From assembly GCF_000208865.1 (NCBI RefSeq), contig NC_018386.1, positions 930,001-994,000 of the forward strand: DNA of 64,000 nucleotides, given 5' to 3'. The notes under the pieces are model-generated. The model did not search any database, was not told the DNA's origin, and saw nothing but the letters and a program-made list of their open reading frames with translations. Both the position numbers and the translations under genes were made by a program. Below are positions 1 to 12,100 of the stretch, piece after piece. Positions within the stretch are counted from its first letter, which is position 1. Every line of letters begins with the position of its first letter. This DNA is from Neospora caninum Liverpool. Lineage: Eukaryota > Apicomplexa > Conoidasida > Eucoccidiorida > Sarcocystidae.

Positions 1-3000
1 CACGAGCTGGAGAAGAGAAAACCAACAGGGCAACAAACCCTTCCTTTTCGGGGCATACCAGCTCTTGCTCCTCCCTGTTTTCCCTCCGCGGAAAAAAAAG
101 TTCAGAGAAATGAGCGCTTTCACCGTTCGGATGAGGTTTTTTGACGCGCGCGAAAACGTCCAACGCTCGCGCGAGGCACCCCGCCTCTTTTCCCTCCCGC
201 GAACAAAAGTGCAGCTGGGCGTTGCAGGGGAGAGCGAAAGGAGTTGTTCTGGGGAAAAAGACTCCCTTATTTTCTGGGAAGACGGAAAGCCTTGTGCCTA
301 AGCAGCAAGATTTAACTTTTCTCTCTTCATGCGATTTCCCGAGACCTCTCTCTGTCCCAGCGTCGCGGCGCGAAATGCTCCTTTAGCTGGACAGTCGGTT
401 GCGGGCTTCAAGCGTTTCGGGTTGCCTCAGTTGTCCACGGAAACGCCCGCAAAAAAACAAAGCGAAAAATGACGAGGGAGCTCGCGCGAGGACGAACTGG
501 GTTCGTCGCTTTCATCTGCTGACACGCACGCAGATTGCGAAAAACGAAACGCCTCGCCTTGAGTCAGCAGGCAGCACGGTGAGAGGAGACACCCTCCCCT
601 TGAACGCGCATTCAACCTCGCTCAGAGAGTCCCCTTCACACAATCGCAAGGCTCGGGCCACTTGAAATCTCTTTGATCACGCAAAATTCGTTCTGGGGTT
701 GGAACGCCTTGCAGAAGTTCAAGATTCGGTCACGCTCTATGGCACGCAGAAGAAAGAAGCGCGATCGCTTGAGGTAGCAAACGGCGGGAGCATCTGGCCG
801 CCCAGCGGACGAAGAGCGCGTGTAAGACACGAGAGAGGCGGAAGACAATGCGCGGGGGGAGGCTTGGGAGGCACGCAGCCCCAGGCGGCTTTTTTGTGAA
901 AAAAGACCAGAAACACAGCGGCACAATCTGTTTCCTAGAGGAGGCTCTCTTTTCTCTCCATCTGTTCTCGTGGAGAACATCAAACTGCGAGCAGAGGAGA
1001 GGAAGCCTGAAAGAGAAGTCCCTTTCTACGCGACACAAAGTGAAGAACTTGAAACCCACAGTCCGTGTCCTTCGAGAGAGCTGTACATGCACGAACCCGC
1101 GCAGCCCAGCAAAAAGCAATATCCGTACTGATAAATACATGGCGGTATTATTTCTGGGACATGGCTCTAATTGCCGATATCTTGTCGATTTCCGCTGATG
1201 CGTCGTGACGTCGTGATCCGTAGCCATATGTTCAAGACTCGTACCCTATCTGGCGGGGCTCTCAATGTGGAATGTCTGAACTGGACAAAACAGAGGGCGT
1301 ACAGGATCGCGATAGAGACTTTTGCAGCAAACAGATGCAAACATGAACCGTCTGCCCCCCCTGACACAGAGCAGCGTCACAGGATGTGGATTTGTTCTGT
1401 ACAGACCACTATAGCGTGCGTGCGTATCCTGCCCAGGTCGCATTCGCGGTCGACAAGACAGGAACCATAAACACTCTCTAAAACAAGAAAGCTAGATACT
1501 CCAGTGTCTGCCTATATCGTTCCTCCCATCCGATGTAAGATACTGGCGCGCTCGCCCGTCAGACAGCAAAGCAAAAGGTGCGGGGAAAGCTCTGTTGTGC
1601 GGGAGGGAATGGCAGACTGTAACAGATGGCGCGTGTTCGGCTTTTCTTCTCGTCAGGAGGTAGGCAGGTGGAGAGAATTCAAGAGTCTCGCTTCGCATCC
1701 ACTACGGCAAGGCAGATACCCCTAAAACGCAGCGTGAGAGAGACGAGATAGCTGCATGGAGAAACCAGCCGGTACACCGTTGGCCTCGTTTGTTGCTGTG
1801 TCCGAGAGCATCAAGGCTTCTTCTGGTGAACTGCCGACAAGAAAGCTGTCGCAAATGGTAGTGCATCAGTGCAGCCCACCGGTCTGAGAAAAAAGGTGGA
1901 AGGGCAGTCGGCACAACGTCTTCATAGTGTCCAAGGGAAGAGAGTGAAGCGGTGCTGTGCGGCGTACATCGGGGTGAAAAAAAAGGCAAAGCGCTGAGCG
2001 GCTCTCCTTGTTTCCCACGTGAATACAGGCATACCCGATGCAGAAATCAGAAAAAGGGTTCTCTTGCGTTCCTTATGCACAGAGAGAGACATGTGCCTCC
2101 GGGCTGAGGAAAAAACAGAACACGCCCGCTTTGCTTCGGAGGATAATCCGCCGTTCAAGTCCCTGGGAGAGGGGATTGACAACGGTCACTCCGCAACATT
2201 TCTATTGTCCTGTTCGTCTTTTTAAGGAAAAGCAGATCCAGGCAAATGAAGAGCAGAGGACAGGAAGAGCGGGGACACACACTGGGATGGGTAGAAGTCC
2301 GAACGAAACGTGAAGCAGCCAGCGGATGAAACAGAAGAAAGGGAAGGTTTGAGAAACACAGGATGGAGACAGAAACGAAAAAAGGGAAAATGTACGCGGA
2401 AACAGCAGTGGAGAACACCAAGGATGGGAAAACCGAACTGATGTGCAGAAAAGCAGAGCGCCTAAGTACGCACAGAAAAGGCCACAAGGCGGCACGCATG
2501 TGGACGCAGAGACAGACGGATATACGCACAACTGTGATGGTTACGTTGTTAGGTGGCCTTTTGAAACCACATAGGCATGTTAAGAAAAACGGTGTATCCT
2601 CCAAGCAGAGCAGAGAAAAAGAGTAGGCGGACGATCTAAGACATCAAGGCACAGCCTTAACACGGAGCATATAAGTGAACCATGGAAGTAACTCAGCGAG
2701 ATGAAAAGAAAACGCCCAATGGAAAGCAACCGTGCTCCAGTTAATGGAGAAGGGAACCTGTCGACCAAAAAGAAACGCACCCTCTGGGTCGCGTCTACTT
2801 TCGCAGCAGACCAACGTCCCTTCAGCGGGCCTCCAAGCCCAACAGGGGACCTCTCAGGTGAGGTAGTGAGACACCGAAGATCTGAATCTATTTGGTTCTC
2901 TCTGTTTTTATCTGTCTCTCTTTTCTTCAGCGTTTCTTCCTCCGTCTAACCTGGCGTTTGCTTTAGTCTTCGTTCCGAGGGGAATCAAAAGAAAGGTCTG

Positions 3001-4362
3001 CGTTCTTCCCGTCTCTCTCGTACTGCTACTGCCTCCTGCATGCTGCGTCCGCTTTTTCTTTCGCCTTCCCTCGTTTCTCCCCAGCCACGAGCAACGAGAG
3101 CCGAACGCAAACCGATGAGACAAGGTCCAAGGCGAAAAGGCTGGGGCAGAGGAGGAGCCAGCTCTGGAGACCCCACGAACTCACAAAAACGGAACTGCTG
3201 ATGATTTCCGGACCCGTCGTCGGAGAGAAACAAACAGGAGCAGAGAAAAGAACACAGAGAGAGAAAGAGGAGGAAAGATGCATAGAGGTAGAGGGCGAGA
3301 GAGAAGGGCGAGGGTGTCCAGCACGGTGACCTCAAGGCGAGGACAGAGAGCGAGAGCGACACAGAGAAGCAGGGAGAGAAGACAGCAAGAGCAAGGAATG
3401 AAAAGCAAAACACGGAGAGAGAGAGGTAGAAGGCGAAGAAGAAAGAGGCGGAGAAAAAGGATCGAATCCGACGGGCGACAGACTGGTTTGTGTCCCTTCA
3501 GGTCCTATTTTCTCTCGTGTCCGTTTCCTTAGCCTATTTTTTTTCACCTCGCCGCGTTCGTTTCCATCGTTCCTCTGTAAACGAAACTCTATCGCCAGCA
3601 GGCTTCTTCGTCTTTCCTCTCGTCCATAAAATCTACAGTTTTTCCTGCACAAAAGCTACTGCTACATCGAGGAGCCGACAGGCGGAAGTCTGCATCTTTC
3701 ACGTGTGTGCTTGCATCCCTCGCTCTTTAAAGGATCCACCAGTGGAAGGAACAAGGGAAGCGGTGAGCTCTTCTTTTGGAGGAATGAGGAAAGTGTTGTT
3801 CGTCGTCCGCATTCTGGGCGAACAGCGCCGTTCGATTGTGGTGTGGTATCGCCTGATCGCTCCCCGAAGAACGAATCTTCCGCGCGTGGCGACTTTTCTC
3901 TGGCCGAAAGGTTTTTGCATGTGTCCCTCTTCGCGGATTCTTTCTCGTTTTTCAGTGCTTTCGTCTCCGCCACTCTCTTGGTCGCTTCTAAGACACGCTG
4001 CAACCCCGACCTTTCCTCCTCTCTGCGTCGCGGCACGAACGCTTTTTCCATTCGCCGTCCTGTCTCCGACCTCTCCCTCCCTGGTTCTTCTCAGGCTGCC
4101 GCTCCGCCTTATGTTTTTCAGTTTCTCCTCGTGAAGAAAGGAAGAAACTGGATCGCCCTGTTCGGGAGGGGATCTCGCTCTCGTGTACACCTGAGGTTTC
4201 CCGCTCCTCTCGGCCGCGTCTCCCTCTCCGGTGTTGGCTGCTCGGGGGACTCGTGTCTTCGTTAACTACCAAGACAAGACAAAGTCGTGCGTCGTTCTCC
4301 GGCTTCTTGCGAATCTTCTCGTCTTTTCGACCTTTTCACTCTTCGCTCGCTTTGTCTCCACG
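1..4362. other. intergenic region and EF-Ts 5' leader
   Basis: No convincing coding exon was found on either strand. The open frames here are short, start mostly at non-ATG codons, and have no recognisable domain. Purine-rich blocks (about 2.2-2.6 kb and 3.25-3.47 kb on the + strand) open artificial frames on the opposite strand. The last 800 bases become C/T-rich on the + strand, as is usual ahead of coccidian genes, so part of 3.5-4.36 kb is probably promoter and 5' UTR of the EF-Ts gene. Confidence 0.6.
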
Positions 4363-4932
4363 ATGTCTAGGTGGGGCTGCTCTTCCCTTGCAGGCGTGAC
4401 GCGGTCAGTCCTGCGTCCGACACACCGGCGGGGATTCCCTTCTTCTGGTCTCCTTTCTCTCGCTCGGCCCTCTCGTTTTGTTGTCTCCTCGTCGTCTCCT
4501 CCCTCTTCGTCTCTCTCTCTCCCTTCTTCTCGCTCTGCCTCTCTGTCGGCCGCGAGCGGCCACCGCTTCAGAGGTCTCGCGCATGCAGCGACCGCGTCGA
4601 CCCTCTCGGAAAACTCCGTGCGAAGCGAGGAACCGCGAACGAAAGAAAGCGTCGACATTCTGGCTCTCGTCAAGCAACTGAGGGCGCGAACGGGCGGGGT
4701 CAGCATCGGCGAGTGTCGCCAAGCTCTCGAGGAGTCAAATCTGGTGAGACTCGCAACCCGTTCTTCCAGAACTCTACTGCGGACTTGCCCATCACCCCAA
4801 GTTGCAGTTACATCCACATGCATCTTTGATTTCATCCGCATATAAAAGACATACACCTACCTATAGGAAGACGTGATCGGATTTGATGCGCAGGCTTTGC
4901 CTTTCCACATGAGCGCATCGATAACAAGCATG

Positions 4933-4971
<39 letters not shown>

Positions 4972-6405
4972 TTATAGATATATATGAAGATGGCTACGTA
5001 AGTGTGTGAGGTTGGGTGAGTGTGTGTTGGTTCACAGGAGTGCGAGGAGTTCTTTTTCACTCGTGTGTCACCTGTGTCTCGCGTTCCTCAGGATCTCGAT
5101 GAGGCAGCGGTCTATCTCCGCAAGCGCGGCATCGCTCGCGCCGCCAAGACAGCAGCTCGGGTCGCAGCCGAGGGCCTCATCGCGGCCGTCTGTCTCCCGG
5201 TCGCTCACGAGACAGGATTCCTCTCTGGAGTGGCGGAGGGGCGAGAGACAGCAAGAGAGGGTGGGAAAACGGTGTGCCTTCTCGCCCTGAATTCAGAGAC
5301 CGACTTCGTCGCCAAGAATCCGCGGTTCATCGCTCTTGCCCGTGCCGCAGCCACTGCAGCAGCGCAGGCCGCCTCGAGAGTCTCCGCGGAGGCGTGTGAG
5401 GGGCAATCCACAGACGCAGAGAGGAGACAGGAGACAGACGAATCCAAGGGAGAGAAGGAGCGAACGCGCAGCAGGGCGCACGCGTCCCTGCTGATTGAAG
5501 CCGCGAAAGCGTCTGTGGTTGATCCACAGAAGTTTGAAGACGCGGGGCTTGGCGGCCTGTTCCAACAGGAGACAGGAGGCAGACGCGGGGACGAAGACGC
5601 GCGTGGGGCATCTCCAGCCCCCGGAGGCCGCAGGGAGAATGATTACGGCGACGGGATTTCAAACACTCTGGGCGACATGATGATTTTGCTTTCTCAGCAA
5701 TTCGGCGAGAAGCTCCAAATCTCTGGCGTCGAGCACGTCACGGTTCCCCCGCCCTGCTCGCCTGTCTCCTCTCCCCCACGGTCCTGTGAGGTTGTGGGGT
5801 GGTACGTGCACGGGCAAGTGGCCGAGGGTGTGGGGCGAGCCGCTGCGGTCGTGGTGCTGGAGTGGCGGGAGAGAGAGCAAATCGGAGACAAGTCTTTGGC
5901 CGCTGACAGACCTCCCCATGCAGGCCGCCTCGAGGCGTTCGCCAAACTTCTTGCCATGCAGGCAGTGGCGACCCGTCCACGTTTCGTGAAACTGTCTGAC
6001 GTCACGCAGGCCGAAATGGAAACAGAGAGACAGATCCTCCGAGCCTCCGTGGCGCAGCAGTTTCCGGCCAACCCGGAGAAGGTGGACATGGTCGTCGAGG
6101 GGCGTTTACGGGCACAGCTGCGAGAGCAAGCGCTCGTCGAGCAGGACTTCCTCCTCGCTTCCCAGATGTCCACAGGCGTCCTTACCGAGGGCCCAGGGGA
6201 CAATGTGGGGTCGGAAGCGGGAGGCGATCTGGGAGACGCAGACAGCAAAGGAGACAGCGCCGGTGCGACCACGGGAGCCCGAAAAGAGAAGAAGTCAGAG
6301 AATGAAACTGTAACGGTTAAGGAAGCGCTCAGGCGCGTAGCACGGGTGCTCCAGTGTGCCGACCTGGACATTAAAGACATGCGGCTTCTGTGCATTGGTA
6401 ACTGA
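4363..6405 (+). CDS. organellar translation elongation factor Ts (EF-Ts)
   Basis: EF-Ts is the guanine-nucleotide exchange factor for EF-Tu in organellar translation. Exons are 4363-4743 and 5092-6405 (donor CTG|gtgaga, acceptor cctcag|GAT, phase 0), giving 564 aa. Residues 1-90 are Ser/Arg-rich and acid-poor, like a transit peptide. A UBA-like helix region (about 98-165) spans the junction and matches bacterial EF-Ts ([11 protein letters not shown], then ARVAAEGLI). The diagnostic EF-Tu-contacting motif [10 protein letters not shown] begins at residue 194. At 564 aa it is about twice the bacterial length, owing to the N-terminal extension and low-complexity insertions. The frame opens upstream of 4363 only from non-ATG codons, so the ATG in ccacgATG is preferred. 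Plasmodium EF-Ts goes to the apicoplast; with no obvious signal peptide here, mitochondrion or apicoplast stays open. The last codons contain a possible donor (cattg|gtaact), so a short extra C-terminal exon is possible. Confidence 0.93.
4937..4986. repeat. (TA)n microsatellite in the EF-Ts intron
   Basis: About 16 TA units followed by degenerate TTTA/TAGATA lie inside the single 348-base intron, downstream of the donor at 4744. Confidence 0.9.
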
Positions 6406-9143
6406 TTCCGTTCACTTCTTTGTTTAGTTTCAAGCGCGATTTTGTCACCTTTCTACTGAACAACAGACGCAGGTGTCTACTTCCGGCTTCCCGTTTCACG
6501 AAAAACGCAAACAGGCTCTTCCTCTCCTCCGACATTCTCAGCCGACTGACGTGTAAGACTCGGAATTCTTGCCGGCTCGTTCCTTTTGCACTGGGTCGAG
6601 CATCGGGAGGCGTCAGAGGAGAATGTCACGAGCTGCCGAGCCGCTTTTTTTCGCAATTTCTCTTCTCGAGTCCTGCATCTCTCATCCGAGAGCTCAGGCA
6701 GAAGAGCGCCAGCCCGTCTTATGAACAGAGACTAAAACAGACGCAAATCACATTGAGACAAAGAGCGGGATTTCCAGGCGCCTCCTGGGTTCCCATGGTC
6801 TGACACTCTAAGGAAATGTCCAGAAATCCCTGTTTCAGGAAGGATTCGCAGAGTTCAGGTCCACGCGCAGCCGTCTCCTCACATTCATGTATATGTAGAT
6901 CTGTACACTAGTCGGGATACTAAAACCTTTATGTGCACAAACATATATGTATATGTGTGTGCTTGGGCGGTTGTCTACGTATTGTGTCGGGGCCGTGTCG
7001 TTCTGTTGGGCGGCATCCAAAGCGCTTCATTACTGCAAGCCTTTGTATCGCACACGAGCTAGGAGAAAGGATCTATAGTGTTTGGGGGCGAACGATGGAA
7101 GGCCGTTCTGTAGGCAGCTTCCCTTGAAGTATTCAGTCGGCCTCCGCCAGCTTTTTTTTGATAACAGCATCCACCCAAGAATCGCTTATTGAGAGAAACG
7201 ATACCGCCCGACCTCGGGAGCATCTTCGAGGGTTTGCGTAGAGCAACCCTTTTCACCGGAAAAAAAGACAGGAACTTCGATAGTAGTAGTGACGCGTACT
7301 TGGTCTTGATACAACAAACAGGCAGAAACCGACACAGAGGCAGGAGAGGGATGGGGAAGGAGGAGGTGCTGGGCAGTGCGTTTTAGAGCAACCAGGGGAA
7401 AAATTGAAGACGGCAGACAAAGGCAGAGACAACGAACGGTCTGTCTCCCGGAACTCCACAATAGAAAAGGAACCTGTCCTAGGAACTATGTAAACGCTCA
7501 GATACACACGCAAGTATTCCGGCATCAATTTTACACCGGTCTTCTTTTTTTGACTCCTGTATCTTGCCTCTTTCCTCGGTGGCTAGTCTCTCCGTCGTAC
7601 TTCCCGTTTTCTAGACCTCAACTTTCTATACGCATGAGCATCGATCGGTTGCGGCACTGTGCCAAGGCCTAGGTTCCCTGCCAGAGTCTCTTGCTGGTCT
7701 AGCCGGCCCTCGATGCAGACGTTATCTCACAACCTCTCGCACGCGCTTCCGTCTTCATCTGGGAGAAGACGAAACGTCTCCACATGAATTTGCGGCGTCG
7801 GTCTTTTCCGCTGGTGTGAAACAAAAAGAGAGCTTTCTCCAAAACGGCGCCGTCAGATTCGGAAATCCATCGCGAACATGTCGCGAAGGCGAAGGAGGAA
7901 GAAGGGTAAGAGAACTGAACGCCACAAATGAACGAGAATCAGTCAGCGCAAATACGAAATGCATGTGACCCATTCCTTCTATACATATCTCTATATGCAC
8001 CTAAAAAGATATGGAAATTTCGATTTGGTGTGTGCGTATGCATGCGCAACGAAACCGCATTTCATGATTTTCCAAGAACGCATGTGCCGCAGCCTGTAGT
8101 CGCGATCCTCACCATTCATGCAAAGTGCACGTCTTTTCTGTAGGCTCTTTCCATGCATGCAACGCTGCTCGAACTTCCGCGTTCCCTCGACCGAGATAAA
8201 AACGCAGATGCAAAGACGCTTCATCACTTTTCCTTGTTCCAGAGTTTCGAGGGTTGAGAAACCCACTCTAGGGGCCTCTGTCCTCACCATATTTGTGCGT
8301 GCGGAACACCGCAGCTGCGAGGAGACCGTTGAACGTTGCCAAACCGAGGCTCTGCTTTATCTGCAGGCCACACAAAGAGGGGAAACATGGCGGTCTCAGC
8401 AAGTGAAACGAGGGCAGAGAAAACAGAATAGATTTAAAAAAGACGATGTCGCGCAGCCATGGAGATAGGATAGGAAAGGCGAGAAACAGCAGAGAAAGAA
8501 AGACGTATCGAAAAAGGTCGATCAATACATATGAACAGGGTCCCCCCCTATGAAAACCTAGCATCTGTTTACAGCACCTGGCGAAATTTGACTGTATGTA
8601 AAGATCTATTCATACATATATATAGATATCGATATAGAAATATGAATGTGAAATATATATATATATATATATGGATAGGTCTGTGTGCATTGTGTGAGTG
8701 CAGATGCATAGGTGTATGTGCATCCTCTGCATTTTAAGTGTGCACCTTTTTGTGAGCACGCATCCGTGCTACGCCGTACCATATCGGAATCGGTTGCTTC
8801 GTAGTACGCTGGAGAGTGAATGAACTTTGTCTCCAGGTGGTACGCGGTCTCCAGGATTGCAAGGCCTCGAAGTGCTCTTAGGCCGGTGAGGGCAATCTAG
8901 AAGATAATAGAAACAAGAAAAAGGATCAGATGCAACGAACAGCGCGCCAATCGCCACGTGCAGCCCACCGCACCCGTTCGCCACAAGCGAGAAAGACAAA
9001 GAAGGAAAGCCGCAGTCGTGTTGGTCCTCAGTCTCGGCTTTGCATACCAAGAGATGTCAAAACGAAGCTTGGGGCCGCGACGGGCTCATAACACCACCGG
9101 GTCTTCTCTCTGGAATTCTTTGTTCCGGTCTCAATAGGGCCTC
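6406..9143. other. convergent intergenic region
   Basis: This lies between the 3' end of EF-Ts (+) and the 3' end of the uncharacterised gene at 9144-14848 (-), so it should contain both 3' UTRs. I see no domain-bearing frame. A short (TA)n run lies at 8657-8672 within AT-rich sequence. Open frames at 6420-6803 and 8118-8468 (+) have no family resemblance and no upstream splice context. Confidence 0.55.
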
Positions 9144-12100
9144 TCAAGGGTAACTGTCGAAGCCGTCAACTTCCTTGTTTTTCGCAGTGAATACAGGATT
9201 TTCCAGATAGAGATACAGACAACCACGTTCTTTATGATTGCTGTACACCACCTCAGCGGACTGCTTAAGACAGCCTGGACTCACCTTCCCGATCTCCCCA
9301 AAGAGATTCTCGCCGCCACCCTTGCGGCTGAAGACGCCCAGAAACACAACGGACAGGACGCACAAAAAGTCGCTTTCCAGCTCTCTCAGGAAAACCTTCG
9401 TGCACCACGGCGGTGAGCGGCGGGGCGACGGTGACGAGGAATCAGAGAAAAGATGTGAAACCGAAGAAAAGGGGAGAGTTGGAACACCTCGGAAGTCGGT
9501 GTCTTTGACCGCGAGTGTATGGGCATTGACAGAGCGGCCTGCGTTTCCCGGGACCTCGTCGTCTCTTTCCGGACTTTGGCTCTCGCTTCCTGTCAGTTTG
9601 TTCCAGAAAGAAGACTTCGAGGACAAAGAGACGCTGTTCGTTCCCGCTCGAGCGGCCTCAGGGCTGTGCGCACTGTTCTCCAGCGCATCGCGGGTCTCAA
9701 CAAAGAAGCGGACGAGCTTGACAGCCCTGCGGAGCGCATGCTCCGGCTCGCCCGCTCGGATCCGCTGCCCCACAGGCTGATCAAAAAAACACAAGAGACA
9801 AAGAAGGTAGACTGAAAATTACGAGAAAGAAAACCGTAAGGGCCACCGCTGTGCTTCATTCGCGTCGCCAGCGGCGGCGGGAAGAGAAGAGGAGAAGAAA
9901 GATCAAAAGAAGGGAGAGAAGAAAGAAGAGAAAGACTACGAGAAGATCAGCGTGACCCTGAGGGTTATTCTGCAGTCCCGTAGTTAAGGGCTATACTTGT
10001 GGCGCTTCACGCGTTTGACCATGTTTTTAAGCAGAAAGGTGCCCGTGGATGGTTGGAATCTGACGCTGTTGACACGTGTATCACGATTTTCCTCTGCCTG
10101 CATAAAGCGTCATCGCTCAAGCGGAAGCGCGAGGCACGAAGATGGGACACTCGTTCCTCGAGAGCTGCCACCACGCCCGGCTGCATTCAGTCCCTCTAGC
10201 TCACCCAGAGCTGAAGAAAGATTGAATCTGGTGTTGTATATGGGCTGGGATTCAGGAGATAGTCCAGCACGAGTCGAGGGCTTGGTTCGGCCTTTTCCTC
10301 TTCCCTGTTCTCTTTTTCCATCTCAGACGCATCCGATACAGGCAGCGAGTTCGGTGCATGCTCTGGAGGCGCGTCATTCTCTGCGGTCACTGCTCCCGAG
10401 TCTGCTGAAGGCGCGCTTCCGCCCGAAGGTGCTGTCTTCCCGGCAAAAGGCCTTTCCAGTTCTTCTCGATGGCCGCTGTCGCCTTCGACAAGCCGAGCTT
10501 GAAGCTGGGGTATTTCTCGGTCGTACACAGCCAAAGCGTTAGCTTTGTTCTAAAGAAAAAAGCAGACAAGAGATCGGGAGATACCTCTGAAGTTACAGTC
10601 CGGCGTAGCCTCTCCTAGGGGCAGGCGATTTTCCGTTTCTTACAGACACGAGCAGTTTCTTCATGAAGTCCTTTTTCTACACCGAGGATCCAGAACGCAA
10701 AGAGGCCGACAGATCAAGGAGTCACGCCCACTGACGACGTTTCCAGGGACGAGGCGATGAGAGCTGAGGGTGACGCCAGCAGCTCTTGAAAGAGATATAA
10801 TTCGCTTCCTTAAAAACTAGGGCCTGTCGTCAGGGGTGCTACGGTGCTACGTTCTGCCACTCTTTTCTCTTTGCTGCTCGGCCTTCTTCAGTCTTTACGG
10901 CCCCCGGAGCTCCCGTCGCCACAATTTCTGTCTCATCTACGTCAGAGACGCGGGGAAGAGTCTCTGCCTTGTGTTTCCTGAGTTGCGTCTGAATCTGGCG
11001 CGCGCATCGAAGCGACAGCCGTTCTTGCTTTCCCCGCTTTCTCACCTCCAAAAGTTTGAGAAGAACTCGCGCGCGAAGTTCCTCGAAACTTGGTTCGTGG
11101 CCCCAAAGAGACGCATTTGCATTCACCAGAAGAAGCAGATGGTCATACGGGACAGCTCTGTCCTGCAAACGCCAGCGGACATAGACAGGGGAAAAGGGCC
11201 ATCTCTGCAGGAGCAGAAGCGAAGATCAAGGAGCAGGGAAAAAGCGGGACAGGCCCGAGTGTCTGGCCAGGCGCGGGAAAGCGAGGTGACGCGGATTCTC
11301 ACGAAGAAATGTCTGCATGGGCCGGCGAAGTTGCCGGGTGGATCCGTACGAAGTTAGACGCTCTCTGCGTCTCTTTTTCGCGTGCCGAGGAGAAAAGGAA
11401 GGAGTCATAAATTGTTGACGAATCAACATTCGGGTATTTAAAGCTCGAATCTCTGCTAATAAACCTAGATTAAGAAGGGATGACATAAATACTAACAAAC
11501 CACCGGTTTCGGATGGTATTACTTTTAACACCGCATAATATGCTGGAAATATTACCATTCTGGTACGATACAAAGTTATGGTTTTGGGTCGTGAGTGTCT
11601 CTCAATAACTAGCTAAGTGCTTGTACGACAATTACCTCAGTGCACTCCCAATTAAGGGGTGTAGCATTTGCTGCGCTCCTAAAGCGAACGCACCTCTGGA
11701 AGTGTGTGGCGAAGAATGGTGCAAAGAGAGCTCAGTTCCATAAGCCACTCAGTTGACTGTTTGACGATGCCCTCGGGTAGGTTCTGGCCGACAAAAACCG
11801 AGAGAACAATTTCGAGAGGCGTCTTGTCGGTGTCCCCTTCATTCCGCGACTCCTCGCCCTCTGTCTCCTGTTTGCTTCTCTCCCGCTCCCCCTGTGTCTC
11901 CTTGTCGGTCTCCACTGGCGAGGGGTCCAGGGTGCCAGGAGCGCACGAAGAGGCAGAAGCGTGAAGAGGCGGAGAGCGGATTTTTGTCGAGCAGAGACGA
12001 TCCGCAATCGAGGGGTACTGCAGCATCGACTGAAGCGCTGGGAGGCAGACCGGGAAGCAAAAGAACACAACAGTCAAGCGAAGTCGAGAAAGCACACCTT

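Noticed and set aside
11226..11573. 115-codon - strand frame as an exon of the host gene
   Set aside because: It is the cytochrome b fragment running into intron sequence; phase-matched splicing from 11694 to 11204 skips it.
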